Origin: CAYNWT01 sp964450955
GTDB lineage: Bacteria; Planctomycetota; Planctomycetia; Planctomycetales; Planctomycetaceae
Assembly: GCA_964450955.1 (NCBI GenBank)
Contig: CAYVFI010000001.1
Location: forward strand, 186,001-250,000
DNA length: 64,000 bases
Reading direction: 5' to 3'
Shown in pieces: positions 52,893 to 61,823 of the stretch. The stretch's first letter is position 1, and each line of letters begins with the position of its first letter. The notes below the pieces were generated by a model. It was not told the origin of the DNA. It did not search any database and saw nothing but the letters and a program-made list of their open reading frames with translations. The translations under genes were made by a program, and so were the position numbers.

Positions 52893-54812
52893 CTACTTCG
52901 CCGCAATGTCGTAGCAGAGCAGCAAGCCCTGGTCGCGAACGTAGAGTTTTCCATTAGCGATGATGGGGTGTGCCCACGCGGGTACCTTGCTTCGGTCTGG
53001 CTGTTTGAAGCGACCGCGTTCGACGAGTCCTTCGCGAGATGGTTCGACGAGAACCAACTCGCCCTTCTCTCCGCGGACGTACAGACGCGAGTCTGCGAAT
53101 AGCAGAGCACCCTTTGGGCCTTTGCGGTCTCGCCAGAGCGTTTCGCCGGTTTTGAAATCGAGGCAGGCCAGCATGCCGCCGCCATTGCCACCGTTCGCGC
53201 CGTAGAGGGCTCCGTCAATGACGATCATACCACCGTGATGGTTCTGCATCTTGTTGGTGAAGTAGACCTCGTCGGCTTTGATTGAGCCGTCCGCTTGCTT
53301 CGTGAGCTTCACTGCTCCGCCACCGTTTCCATAAGCGGACGCAGCAAACACAAGTCCATCGTGGTATATTGGCGTCGAGCAGTTGATGCCCATACGGTTA
53401 GCCGGTTTGTCGTACTGCCATCGCACTTCACCGTCCTTCGCAGATACTCCGACCAAAGAGCTTGCCGTGAGTTGGACGTACTGGCGTTCGCCTTCGAAGT
53501 CGATCGCGATGGCAGATGAGTACGCAGCACCAGCACGTCCACCACCGCGGCCACCCCGACCTCCGAAGCCGCCACGGCGACCACCGAATCCTCGTTGGCC
53601 ACCGCCGCCGACGTTGAAGAACCCGGGGCTGGTTGAACCGCCAGTGAAACCAGTGTCTGCCAGCCACGTTTGGCCCTTCGAGTCCTTGAACGGCGTATTC
53701 TGCCCTGCTTTGATGCGAATCGTGTCACTTGGCTTCGCACCGTCGTTCTGTGGGATGATTTCGATCGCTTTGATCGCCGTGCTCTGCACCTGCGCCTCGA
53801 ACGTGATTCGGAATTCGCCGTCGGTGACTTCGACAGGCACGGATTCGACATACGCTTTTCGCGGACCGCCTGCTTTCTTCCAGATGTCAAAGTCCTTGAA
53901 CACCTTCCCGTGGACATTGAAAGAGAAGACGCGTTGCCCCTCGCCACGGATCCCCGAGTACGTTTCCGCAAAGTACAGCTTGGCGACGTACTTACCGTTG
54001 GGAATCTTGTGCGAGAACGCCGTCATGCCCCAGTGCTCGCTGAGGAACAAGCCTGGATCTTTCGTGCCGCTGATCTGCGGAGCCGAATTACCGCCACGTG
54101 ACCGGTTCGGCATTTGTGCTCGATCTGATCGCTGTTCGCTAGACGGACGCTGCGCTGGGTTTCGGTTCGACTCTCCGTTTGTAGAACCAGCAGCTCCTGG
54201 CTTTTTCGTCTTCCAAATTGTCTCGCCCTTCATCTTGTCGAGAGCCACGATCAGGGCGTCGGTACTTCCAGGCGTGCAGATGACTTTGTCACCATCAACG
54301 AGTGGTGACTCACGGTAGCTCCATGCGGGAAGTGAGCCACCAAAGTCGCCGACCATGCTGCGACGCCAGACGATGCTACCGTCCTTTGCGTTCAGGCACG
54401 CGACCGTTCCGCCCATGCCGATCACGTAAAGCCGATCGCCATCGACCGTGGGAGTTCCACCCGGTCCTTCTTTCGATTGGGACATCCGTTGCTGAACCGC
54501 GTCACCCAGCGGTGTCGCCCAGGCTTCTTTGCCATCCTTCTCGGAAAGAGCCCACACGATCTCCTTGCCATCCCGGCTGCTCATGCCAAACAGATGCCCA
54601 TGGGCAACCGACGGCGCGCTGTCTCCACCGCCCAGTCCTTCGGTTCGCCATGCGAGAGGCGGGCCATCTTTCGGCCACTGTTGCAACAGTCCCTTCTCCT
54701 TCGAAATGGCATTGCGATCAGGCCCCTGCCACTGTGACCACGGATTCGCGTCCTGAGCACCGGCGACAAATGGAATGAGAACCACAGTGATGACTGCAAG
54801 TTGCAACTTCAT
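52893..54812 (-). CDS. Secreted PQQ-like propeller with inserted, apparently permuted malectin domain
   Basis: 639 residues from the ATG at 54812 (MKLQLAVITVVLIPFVAGA signal). WSQWQGPDRNAIS begins the propeller, as in other planctomycete PQQ-like exoproteins. At about 241-354 there is malectin C-terminal sequence (ISGTKDPGLFLSEHWG, KLYFAETYSG, GEGQRVFSFNVHGKVFKDFD) and at about 363-398 malectin N-terminal sequence (IRIKAGQNTPF, WLADTGFTGGS), in reversed order. A Gly/Arg-rich stretch (about 402-428) follows and the propeller resumes (VSAKDGEVRWQYD). Malectin binds carbohydrate, so glycan recognition is likely. A single gene next to the esterase. Confidence 0.85.
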   Translation of the reverse strand: MKLQLAVITVVLIPFVAGAQDANPWSQWQGPDRNAISKEKGLLQQWPKDGPPLAWRTEGLGGGDSAPSVAHGHLFGMSSRDGKEIVWALSEKDGKEAWATPLGDAVQQRMSQSKEGPGGTPTVDGDRLYVIGMGGTVACLNAKDGSIVWRRSMVGDFGGSLPAWSYRESPLVDGDKVICTPGSTDALIVALDKMKGETIWKTKKPGAAGSTNGESNRNPAQRPSSEQRSDRAQMPNRSRGGNSAPQISGTKDPGLFLSEHWGMTAFSHKIPNGKYVAKLYFAETYSGIRGEGQRVFSFNVHGKVFKDFDIWKKAGGPRKAYVESVPVEVTDGEFRITFEAQVQSTAIKAIEIIPQNDGAKPSDTIRIKAGQNTPFKDSKGQTWLADTGFTGGSTSPGFFNVGGGGQRGFGGRRGGFGGRGGRGGGRAGAAYSSAIAIDFEGERQYVQLTASSLVGVSAKDGEVRWQYDKPANRMGINCSTPIYHDGLVFAASAYGNGGGAVKLTKQADGSIKADEVYFTNKMQNHHGGMIVIDGALYGANGGNGGGMLACLDFKTGETLWRDRKGPKGALLFADSRLYVRGEKGELVLVEPSREGLVERGRFKQPDRSKVPAWAHPIIANGKLYVRDQGLLLCYDIAAK

Positions 54813-55065
54813 GATCGAGCGTCCTGAGGGGAATGTCTTTGAATCAGAGTACACGGCGGCAGCGCAATTGTCGTTGGTGGTGCGACATCATCGTCCGAAC
54901 CGATTGAACCGGATGCGGCAGAACCGACAGCGGAATGATGAGACACCAACCAGTCGTTGCAGGAGGTGAGTTCTCTGAGGAACAACATCGCGATGCTGAC
55001 AACATCGTGGACAAGGTGGTAAGCGATGCTGAACGGTGGGCCTTTGCATTCGGTTCCTTCCGTGT

Positions 55066-55725
55066 TCACCGAGTGGCTTGCTGTTTCTCTTTCGCCGCGC
55101 GAGCACCGGCGATCATTTCCTGTGAAACTGGTGACGGACCGTCGCCGAACAGCTTTCGTCGCATGCCGCCATTGCCCGTGTAGACAAGAGTGGTTGGGTG
55201 CTTCTGCTTCCACTCGGACCACGTTAGTTTTTCGAACGCCAGATCGGCCATCGGAATTCCGACGTCTGAGTGTCCCCAGTACTCGCCATTGATCCTCAGC
55301 ATCATTTGGGAACCAGTCCACCCGCCGACCTCGATCTCATGACTGGCGTCGTTGTGTAGAACGCGAGTGCAACTTGTGACGTCGCAGAAGGTAACGGCGA
55401 AATGAGTTGAGCCAATCTGGTCCTTGTAGACGTGGTCAGGAAATTCGAGGTACTTGGCTGAGTACGCTCGGGGCTGGCCTTCGATGACTACCCCGATCAC
55501 GACGTCATCGTCCGGTAGATTCGCAGTTGTCTGTGTTCGCAACTCCATCCCCCCAATGGGGTCCATTCGCTGGAAGAAGACACCTTTGCCGGTGGTTGCG
55601 TGAACTGGAGGCGGTGCGTCCGTACGCACTGGAGAAGTAGGCAAGTCTGCGTGGCAAAACGCGAACGACCATACCGAAACAACAAGGCTTCCACCGAGGC
55701 CCGTCACCCACTTGATTGCATTCAT
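55066..55725 (-). CDS. DUF3179 family exported protein
   Basis: 219 residues from the ATG at 55725, which gives a signal-like N-terminus (WVTGLGGSLVVSVWSFAFCHA). DDDVVIGVVIEGQPRAYSAK, then VYKDQIGSTHFAVTFCDVTS, is the signature of the family, which otherwise often lacks characterised function. A Cys pair (FCDVTSC) may be structural. It may act in the periplasm. Confidence 0.8.
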   Translation of the reverse strand: MNAIKWVTGLGGSLVVSVWSFAFCHADLPTSPVRTDAPPPVHATTGKGVFFQRMDPIGGMELRTQTTANLPDDDVVIGVVIEGQPRAYSAKYLEFPDHVYKDQIGSTHFAVTFCDVTSCTRVLHNDASHEIEVGGWTGSQMMLRINGEYWGHSDVGIPMADLAFEKLTWSEWKQKHPTTLVYTGNGGMRRKLFGDGPSPVSQEMIAGARAAKEKQQATR

Positions 55726-55962
55726 CTGATTGTCCCGAGGTTTGACTGCCATGCCCGTGGGCGATCGCAGTCGACAGTGAGTACGCAAGTGGCTACTGGA
55801 CTCTTCGCAGGTCGCGTGCCAAACCGATTTGTCAGTTCAAACTGACTCTTTCTGCCGTCTCTGAGCAGCGACTGCCCACCGCGTCTGACCGTGATGGGCA
55901 GCGGCTGACCAGCGAGTTAAGTCAATCACAACGTTTGCTGAGGTTTGGGTTCCGCACACGAA

Positions 55963-55978
55963 AGGCACGCCGATTGCA
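55963..55978 (+). promoter_or_regulatory. Sigma-54-type promoter upstream of the PP2C gene
   Basis: AGGCACGCCGATTGCA matches TGGCACG-N4-TTGCA with the GG and GC exactly ten bases apart. It is 35 bases before the ATG and 22 bases before a good ribosome binding site (AAAGGAG at 56001-56007), so transcription would start near 55990. A sigma-54 promoter needs an AAA+ activator; no enhancer site was recognised. Confidence 0.65.
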
Positions 55979-56013
55979 TCTCGCGTAGGCCATCTCGCTG
56001 AAAGGAGACTGTG

Positions 56014-56760
56014 ATGCCTGGTATTGCTTCGCGTTGTAGCCTGGACGTTGCGTCGATCTCGGTTCAGGGAACTGGGAGAGAGATCAACGAAGATTCATGC
56101 TTTGTGTCATCGTCGAAGGATCTGTTCCTGATTGCCGATGGTATGGGGGGAATTGACGGCGGTGAACTCGCGAGCACGGAGACAGTTGCTGTCATCGCCC
56201 GCGAGCTGCAGACCTCCCGGCCATTTTCCTCAGTGCTCGATCTTCGATACTGCTTGTCGGAAGCTCTGGAGAAAGCAAACGCGAGTGTCGCTGAGATCGC
56301 TCATGAGAGAAGCTTGTCGCGGATGGGGTCAACTTGTGTCGTAGGAGTTCGTTTCGGTGAGGAGTTTCACTTCCTCGGAATCGGCGACTCGCGTGCTTAC
56401 CACGTTGGCAACCGAATGCGGCAACTCACACAGGACGACACGTTCGCCGAGTTCCTTGTGAGCATCGGCCAACTATCGCGAGCCGATCTAAGGACCAGTC
56501 CCCGTCGCAATATGCTGATGAACTACATCGGCGGGCACGACTTCGAGACGCGGTCCGAAACAGTCGTCGTGAGGCCAGCCATCGGCGATCAGTTCCTGCT
56601 GTGCTCCGACGGTATCACTAACAAGCTGGAGGACGACACCATCGAGCGAATCCTCCGCCGGGAAGAATCAGCCAACGACGCAGCCGAAGCTCTCGTAGCT
56701 GCCGCGAAAGGCGCGGGTACTCAGGACGACCTTACCTGCATCGTTATCTCAGTTTCGTAG
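56014..56760 (+). CDS. PP2C-type serine/threonine phosphatase
   Basis: 248 residues from the ATG at 56014, preceded by AAAGGAG. The catalytic motifs are all present: GTGREINEDSC, LIADGMGGIDGG (metal-binding Asp), FLGIGDSRAYHV, FLLCSDGITNKLEDD and GTQDDLTCIVI. It is a soluble single-domain phosphatase, of the type that dephosphorylates Ser/Thr-kinase or STAS-type substrates. It is followed after 3 bases by the M14-like gene, probably one operon under the sigma-54-type promoter. Confidence 0.93.
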   Translation: MPGIASRCSLDVASISVQGTGREINEDSCFVSSSKDLFLIADGMGGIDGGELASTETVAVIARELQTSRPFSSVLDLRYCLSEALEKANASVAEIAHERSLSRMGSTCVVGVRFGEEFHFLGIGDSRAYHVGNRMRQLTQDDTFAEFLVSIGQLSRADLRTSPRRNMLMNYIGGHDFETRSETVVVRPAIGDQFLLCSDGITNKLEDDTIERILRREESANDAAEALVAAAKGAGTQDDLTCIVISVS

Positions 56761-56763
56761 ACC

Positions 56764-57783
56764 ATGACTCTCGCTCACACATCATCTTCGCTTCGTCGAA
56801 TCCGAGAACTCGATCTTGCCGACTACGAACCGGGTACCACGACTCACGCGTGGCTGCACGTCATCAACAATGGCCTTGGCGAACCTGTTCGCATCCCGCT
56901 CATCATCGCTCGTGGCGACACAGATGGCCCTGTGTTTGGGCTTACCGCAGCTTTGCACGGAAACGAATTGAATGGTATTCCCGTCATTCAGGATCTGATG
57001 CGAGGCATCAATCCGCGCGAGCTAAAAGGGACGGTCGTCGGCGTTCTCGTAGCCAATGTCCCTTCGTTCCTCGCCGAAACGCGGAAGTTCAGCGACGGAG
57101 TTGACCTGAACCACATTGCGCCCGGCCGAGCGAACGGCGACTGCAGTCAGCTCTATATGCATCGGCTTGTCGATCGAATCGTGTCGCGATTCGACTATCT
57201 CATTGATCTACACACAGCCAGCTTCGGACGAGTCAACTCGTACTACATCAGAGCCGACATGTCATCGAACAACGTCGCGCGGATGGCTCGGCTATTGCAT
57301 CCGGACATTATCCTCGACAACCCACCCACGAGTCACACACTCCGTGGCCACGCTGCTCGGACGGGAGCCCACGCGATCACGCTGGAGCTACGCGATCCGC
57401 ACCGATTCCAGGCCGGCGTCGTAAAGGACAGTCTCAATGGCATCCGAAACATTCTGAGTGACATTGGCATGTTCCCCGGTACGCCGCGTCCGTTCGATGA
57501 CGATGCGGTAACCACTGTTTGCGATAGTTCCTACTGGCTCTACACCAACGAAGGCGGACTGCTCACGGTGTTGCCCGCGGTTGGCGAACGCGTCGCAGCG
57601 GGACAGGAAATTGCGGTTGTGAAAACAGTATTCGGTGAGACGGTGAAGTCACTGAGTTCACCCGAGTCAGGCATCGTGATTGGTAAGAGTGTAAACCCGG
57701 TGAATCAATCCGGCAGCCGCATATTGCACCTTGGTCGTAACCCAGCCGAACGGAGCTTCCCATGCATTGTCGATTGCCAATGA
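56764..57783 (+). CDS. M14-family (succinylglutamate desuccinylase/aspartoacylase) deacylase
   Basis: 339 residues. Zinc ligands are His and Glu in LHGNELNGIP and His in DLHTAS; DLNHIAPG is the family DLNR-like block. The Glu of the catalytic base is in TLELRDP. The family removes acyl groups from amino acids and amines, which suits the neighbouring polyamine genes, but the substrate is not shown. It starts 3 bases after the phosphatase gene and precedes the agmatine deiminase gene by 122 bases. Confidence 0.88.
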   Translation: MTLAHTSSSLRRIRELDLADYEPGTTTHAWLHVINNGLGEPVRIPLIIARGDTDGPVFGLTAALHGNELNGIPVIQDLMRGINPRELKGTVVGVLVANVPSFLAETRKFSDGVDLNHIAPGRANGDCSQLYMHRLVDRIVSRFDYLIDLHTASFGRVNSYYIRADMSSNNVARMARLLHPDIILDNPPTSHTLRGHAARTGAHAITLELRDPHRFQAGVVKDSLNGIRNILSDIGMFPGTPRPFDDDAVTTVCDSSYWLYTNEGGLLTVLPAVGERVAAGQEIAVVKTVFGETVKSLSSPESGIVIGKSVNPVNQSGSRILHLGRNPAERSFPCIVDCQ

Positions 57784-57905
57784 CCAATCAGCGAATTTCG
57801 ATCTGAACGACTATCGAGTTGAAAGCCTGCGTAGGCGTGGCCCTTCCTGGACCAGTACGGAAGCACCAGAACTCCGGAATACCAGACCCCTCTGCGAGTT
57901 ACCGA

Positions 57906-59165
57906 ATGACATACATTCCCGTTGCTCTCTTGTTGCAACTGCTGGCCCCACAGCAAGCCGATTCGGATTGGCAGCGTGCCGAAACTCGGTGGTCGATGCC
58001 ACGAGTGGTTGCTGAATTCGAGCCGCAAGCGGCAGTCCTGATCGCGTGGGCGCACGGCGATGAGGACTTGCAACTGGTGCAGGCGGACATTGCTGGCAAG
58101 CTAACCCAGTTCGTCGATGTGATTATCTTTGCCCCGCACGGGGAGTCCGCTGGTGTGCGATCGACGCTACAAGCTGAACACGTTGGCTTAACCCGAGTTC
58201 GCATTGTCGAGGTGAATTACGACACACTTTGGATCCGCGACTATGGCCCGCAAGTCCTGGTCAAATCTGGGCGACCTTGGCTGTTGGATTTCCATTACGC
58301 CGACGATCGATCAGAGGATGATGCAGTTCCGGACATGCTTGGTTCCCTCACTCGCACACCGGTTCAACGAGTCAATCTCACGATTGATGGAGGCAACTTT
58401 CTGACCAACGGTCAGGGGGTGATAATTTCGACGCAGTCGGTCTACCACGCCAACGCCGATCACTGGCGGAGCGTTGAAGCAGCCGAGCGGGTTCTCGCCA
58501 GTCAGCTATCGGCTCGCGAGGTAGTGCTGTTGGAGCAACTGATCGGGGAGCCAACCGGCCACGTCGATATGTTCGCAACATTCACAGACGCTCGAACAGT
58601 GGTCGTAGCACAGTTGGATCATCGGCTGGATCCTGAGAACGCTGCGATCCTCGATCGGAACGCTTCGAGACTCTCTCAGGTTCGAACCGCCAGCGGTCAC
58701 CTTCGGGTTTTGCGGGTTCCCATGCCACCGCCGGCCGACGATGTGTGGTACTCCTACACGAATGTGCTCTACGCAAACGGAACGCTGCTGCTTCCTCGCT
58801 ACAACGTTCCTCCCCGGTATGACCATAACGCGATCGCCGTGTTCAGACACGCGCTGCCAAAGTGGAAAATCCAGCGGATCGACTCCGATCTGCTGATCGA
58901 CAAGGCTGGCGCGGTTCATTGTGCAACGTTGAACCTGCCTCGGGTGCGCGGCACGACTTGGGAACCACTCCTCAAGACTAACCCGGCGCTTATCAACGCC
59001 CACCTGATGCGGGCACTTGACGCACCTCCAGCAACACGCGTCTTGCCGATCCCATCCGTCTTTCTTCCTGCGTTTGTTCGTGATCAACAGCCAGCGAATG
59101 TCCCACAGCCGAGCGTACTCGGAGTCAACAGGTTCCCAATCAGTGATGACCGTCCCAACTATTAA
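57906..59165 (+). CDS. Agmatine deiminase / peptidylarginine deiminase family protein
   Basis: 419 residues from the ATG at 57906, chosen because the frame upstream is not protein-like. MTYIPVALLLQLLAPQQ could be a signal or membrane anchor. Family motifs are LIAWAHGDEDL, LWIRDYGPQVL, IDGGNFL, GHVDMF and the catalytic Cys in GAVHCATLN. Porphyromonas-type PAD and agmatine deiminases share them. With speA and speB downstream, an agmatine substrate is plausible, giving N-carbamoylputrescine, though a putative export signal argues for caution. Confidence 0.85.
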   Translation: MTYIPVALLLQLLAPQQADSDWQRAETRWSMPRVVAEFEPQAAVLIAWAHGDEDLQLVQADIAGKLTQFVDVIIFAPHGESAGVRSTLQAEHVGLTRVRIVEVNYDTLWIRDYGPQVLVKSGRPWLLDFHYADDRSEDDAVPDMLGSLTRTPVQRVNLTIDGGNFLTNGQGVIISTQSVYHANADHWRSVEAAERVLASQLSAREVVLLEQLIGEPTGHVDMFATFTDARTVVVAQLDHRLDPENAAILDRNASRLSQVRTASGHLRVLRVPMPPPADDVWYSYTNVLYANGTLLLPRYNVPPRYDHNAIAVFRHALPKWKIQRIDSDLLIDKAGAVHCATLNLPRVRGTTWEPLLKTNPALINAHLMRALDAPPATRVLPIPSVFLPAFVRDQQPANVPQPSVLGVNRFPISDDRPNY

Positions 59166-59319
59166 TCCATCCCAACGGCCAACTTCTCCTACGGTTCCGG
59201 AGTGTCCACGATGCGCCCAAAAGCGCGATGTGCGGCAAGTTCCGCGACTGCTCTGGCACGTGCTTCTGTTTCGACGCAGCTATGAATGTAAGTGGTGCCG
59301 CGTCCGATTCAGTCGGTAA
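59146..59319 (+). CDS. Small zinc-ribbon protein
   Basis: 57 residues from an ATG at 59146, overlapping the end of the deiminase gene by 20 bases. CPRCAQ and CKWCRV are spaced for a zinc ribbon, with hydrophobic VPRLLWHVLLF between them. The family is not recognised, but its composition and length are like other planctomycete ribbon proteins. Confidence 0.5.
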   Translation: MTVPTINPSQRPTSPTVPECPRCAQKRDVRQVPRLLWHVLLFRRSYECKWCRVRFSR

Positions 59320-59534
59320 GTGCAGTCGAGAATTGGTCGCAGTCGAAACCATGGCGTCGGACTTGTGCGTGGTACCGCTTGCACGATACGCCTCAGGCAG
59401 CCACGCCCGGTTCGCACAATCGGATGAAATTGGCACGCGAGGTGCAATCTCCTCCTGTCCAGACGAAGCACAATCGCGGTGACCACGTCGGGCACCGGTT
59501 GCGTTTCTGTCTCACACACAAAAAGGATGTTGCT

Positions 59535-59615
59535 ATGGCCAAAAACAGCGACAAATCGGCTTCAGCCGAGTCAGAGTCCAAGAAGAAAAAGAAGAAGGGT
59601 AAGAAGTCAAAGTGA
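59535..59615 (+). CDS. Lys-rich 26-residue peptide (possible)
   Basis: An ATG at 59535 with an AGGA nine bases upstream opens MAKNSDKSASAESESKKKKK and so on, ending in Lys. The composition is strongly biased, so it may be a real basic peptide or a chance frame. It stands alone 230 bases before speA. Confidence 0.3.
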   Translation: MAKNSDKSASAESESKKKKKKGKKSK

Positions 59616-59845
59616 GCCCACTCACGCCAGAGTGAGCAGTAACTGGCCACGTCCGGCGAGTTGACCGACTCGCTGGATTTCCTCCCCTCAATTGATCGGG
59701 TCGAGTGACATCAGAACACGGTGCCTCGGCCCGATCAAACAGGTTGTGATCGTCTGTCTCGTGCGTCGGAACTGGAGATTGCGAACAGCGTGAGTCCTGG
59801 ATACGCTGCCGCCCGAAAATTCCACGACGCCTCCGGAGTACGCCA

Positions 59846-61765
59846 ATGACAGATACGGTTTCGACCCGCTGGTCGACAGCCGACGCGGCTGAGCTTTACG
59901 AAGTTGAGCGATGGGGGAAGGGCTACTTTGTTGTCGGCGAAAACGGCAATCTCGCCGTGCGTCCGGATCGCACATCCGATCATACGATTGACCTGAAGTC
60001 GCTCATCGACCAGCTTCAGGTGCGTGGTCTGGAGGCTCCCGTGTTGCTGCGGTTCAACGGGCTACTCAAGGACCGACTGCGACGACTGAACGAGGTCTTT
60101 CAGCGTGCGATTGAAGAGAACGACTACCGTGGAAAGTACCGCTGCGTCTATCCGATCAAGGTGAATCAGCAGCGATCTGTCGTGCAGAAGATTATCGACT
60201 ACGGTCGGCCGTACGGCTTTGGCCTGGAGGCCGGTAGCAAGCCGGAACTGCTTGCCGTCGTTGCGATCACAACCCCCGAGACGCCCGTTATCTGCAACGG
60301 ATTCAAAGATGATGAATTCGTTGAGATTGCGCTACGTGCGCAACAGATTGGTCGAAATGTGATCCCCGTGGTCGAGAAGTATTCAGAGCTGGGAATGATC
60401 CTCAAACACGCCGAGCGGATCGGTGTGCGTCCGCGAATCGGAATGCGAGTCAAACTTGCGGCGCGAGGTGCGGGGCGGTGGCAGTCGTCGGGAGGCTATC
60501 GCAGCAAGTTCGGACTCACGGTTAGTGAAGTTCTTCGTGGGTTGGACCACCTCAAATCGCTGGGGATGGCTGACGGTTTCGAGCTGCTTCATTTTCATCT
60601 CGGAAGTCAAATCACAAATATCCGGATGCTAACTGCCGCGGTGAACGAAGCGGCCAGGATCTATTGCGAACTTCACAAACGCGGTGCGGGTTTGAAACTT
60701 TTGGATGTGGGTGGCGGGCTTGGCGTGGACTACGACGGGTCGCAGACTAACTTTGAATCCAGCATGAATTACTCGTTGCAGGAGTACGCAAACGATGTTG
60801 TCTATCACATCGCCAATGTCTGTCGCGAAGCCGAGGTGCCCGAGCCTGACATCATCACCGAAAGCGGTCGCGCGGTTGCCGCGTTCCACTCGGCGCTGAT
60901 TTTCGAAGCAATTGGCGTGTCTGAACAGGGAGGAAAGTCTGATCTCCCGAAGCAGGTTCCTGCAGACTTCGAGCAGCCACTGCATACACTCGCGATGACG
61001 TTTGAAGGGATCTGCAGTCGCAATCTTCTCGAATCGTTCCATGATGCGCAAGCCGCAATGGAAATGGCAATGAACCTTTTCGCCGGCGGCTATCTGCCGC
61101 TGGATCAGCGTGTTATGGCCGAAGATTTCTACTTCGCGATTTGTCGTCGTATCCGCGCGCTGAGCCAGGAACTCGACTATGTCCCCGAAGAACTTCAGGG
61201 GCTGGATCGCATGTTGTCTGATACGTACTTCTGCAACTTTTCTTTGTTCCAGTCGATGCCGGACAGCTGGGCGATCTCACAGTTGTTTCCCCTGATGCCG
61301 ATCCACCGGCTGGATCAGAAACCGGATCGTGAGGCTGTGCTTGCCGACATTACCTGTGACTCCGATGGCAAGATCGATTCGTTCATTGATCGCCGGGATG
61401 TCAGAAAAACTCTGCCGCTGCATTCTACGAACAACGAACCGTACTACCTCGGCGCGTTCCTGATCGGTGCGTATCAGGAAATTCTTGGTGATCTCCACAA
61501 TCTCTTCGGTGACACCAACATGGTGCACGTCGACCTTGGCGAAGATGGCCGCGTTTCACTCGGAACGATGTTGAAGGGTGAGACCGTGCGTGAGGTACTT
61601 GAGTACGTTGAGTTCGACGGGCGCGATCTGATCGACCGGCTGCAGACCGATGTTGAACGCGCGGTGAGCGAAAGTCGGATCAATTACGAACAAGCCGGGG
61701 CACTCATGAAGTTCTACGAGGACGGGCTGAACGGCTATACCTACCTCGAGAAACCGGGTTCCTGA
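59846..61765 (+). CDS. speA: Biosynthetic arginine decarboxylase
   Basis: 639 residues, the size of the SpeA form. The PLP-binding Lys is in YPIKVNQQRSVVQKI; SGGYRSKFGL, HFHLGSQITN and LDVGGGLGVDYDGS are the family blocks; the C-terminal MADYFVE-like domain ends ALMKFYEDGLNGYTYL. It converts arginine to agmatine with PLP and Mg. It heads the polyamine cluster, followed after 58 bases by the deoxyhypusine synthase-family gene. Confidence 0.95.
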   Translation: MTDTVSTRWSTADAAELYEVERWGKGYFVVGENGNLAVRPDRTSDHTIDLKSLIDQLQVRGLEAPVLLRFNGLLKDRLRRLNEVFQRAIEENDYRGKYRCVYPIKVNQQRSVVQKIIDYGRPYGFGLEAGSKPELLAVVAITTPETPVICNGFKDDEFVEIALRAQQIGRNVIPVVEKYSELGMILKHAERIGVRPRIGMRVKLAARGAGRWQSSGGYRSKFGLTVSEVLRGLDHLKSLGMADGFELLHFHLGSQITNIRMLTAAVNEAARIYCELHKRGAGLKLLDVGGGLGVDYDGSQTNFESSMNYSLQEYANDVVYHIANVCREAEVPEPDIITESGRAVAAFHSALIFEAIGVSEQGGKSDLPKQVPADFEQPLHTLAMTFEGICSRNLLESFHDAQAAMEMAMNLFAGGYLPLDQRVMAEDFYFAICRRIRALSQELDYVPEELQGLDRMLSDTYFCNFSLFQSMPDSWAISQLFPLMPIHRLDQKPDREAVLADITCDSDGKIDSFIDRRDVRKTLPLHSTNNEPYYLGAFLIGAYQEILGDLHNLFGDTNMVHVDLGEDGRVSLGTMLKGETVREVLEYVEFDGRDLIDRLQTDVERAVSESRINYEQAGALMKFYEDGLNGYTYLEKPGS

Positions 61766-61823
61766 CGTCCACAACCGCAGGATCCAGGCAGACTGCGCCT
61801 GCCCTCAACAAAAGATTCACACC

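Noticed and set aside
55878..55910. CTGCCCA/TGGGCAG inverted repeat upstream of the PP2C gene
   Set aside because: A 7-base stem with a long loop is not distinctive; it could be an activator site, but nothing supports that.
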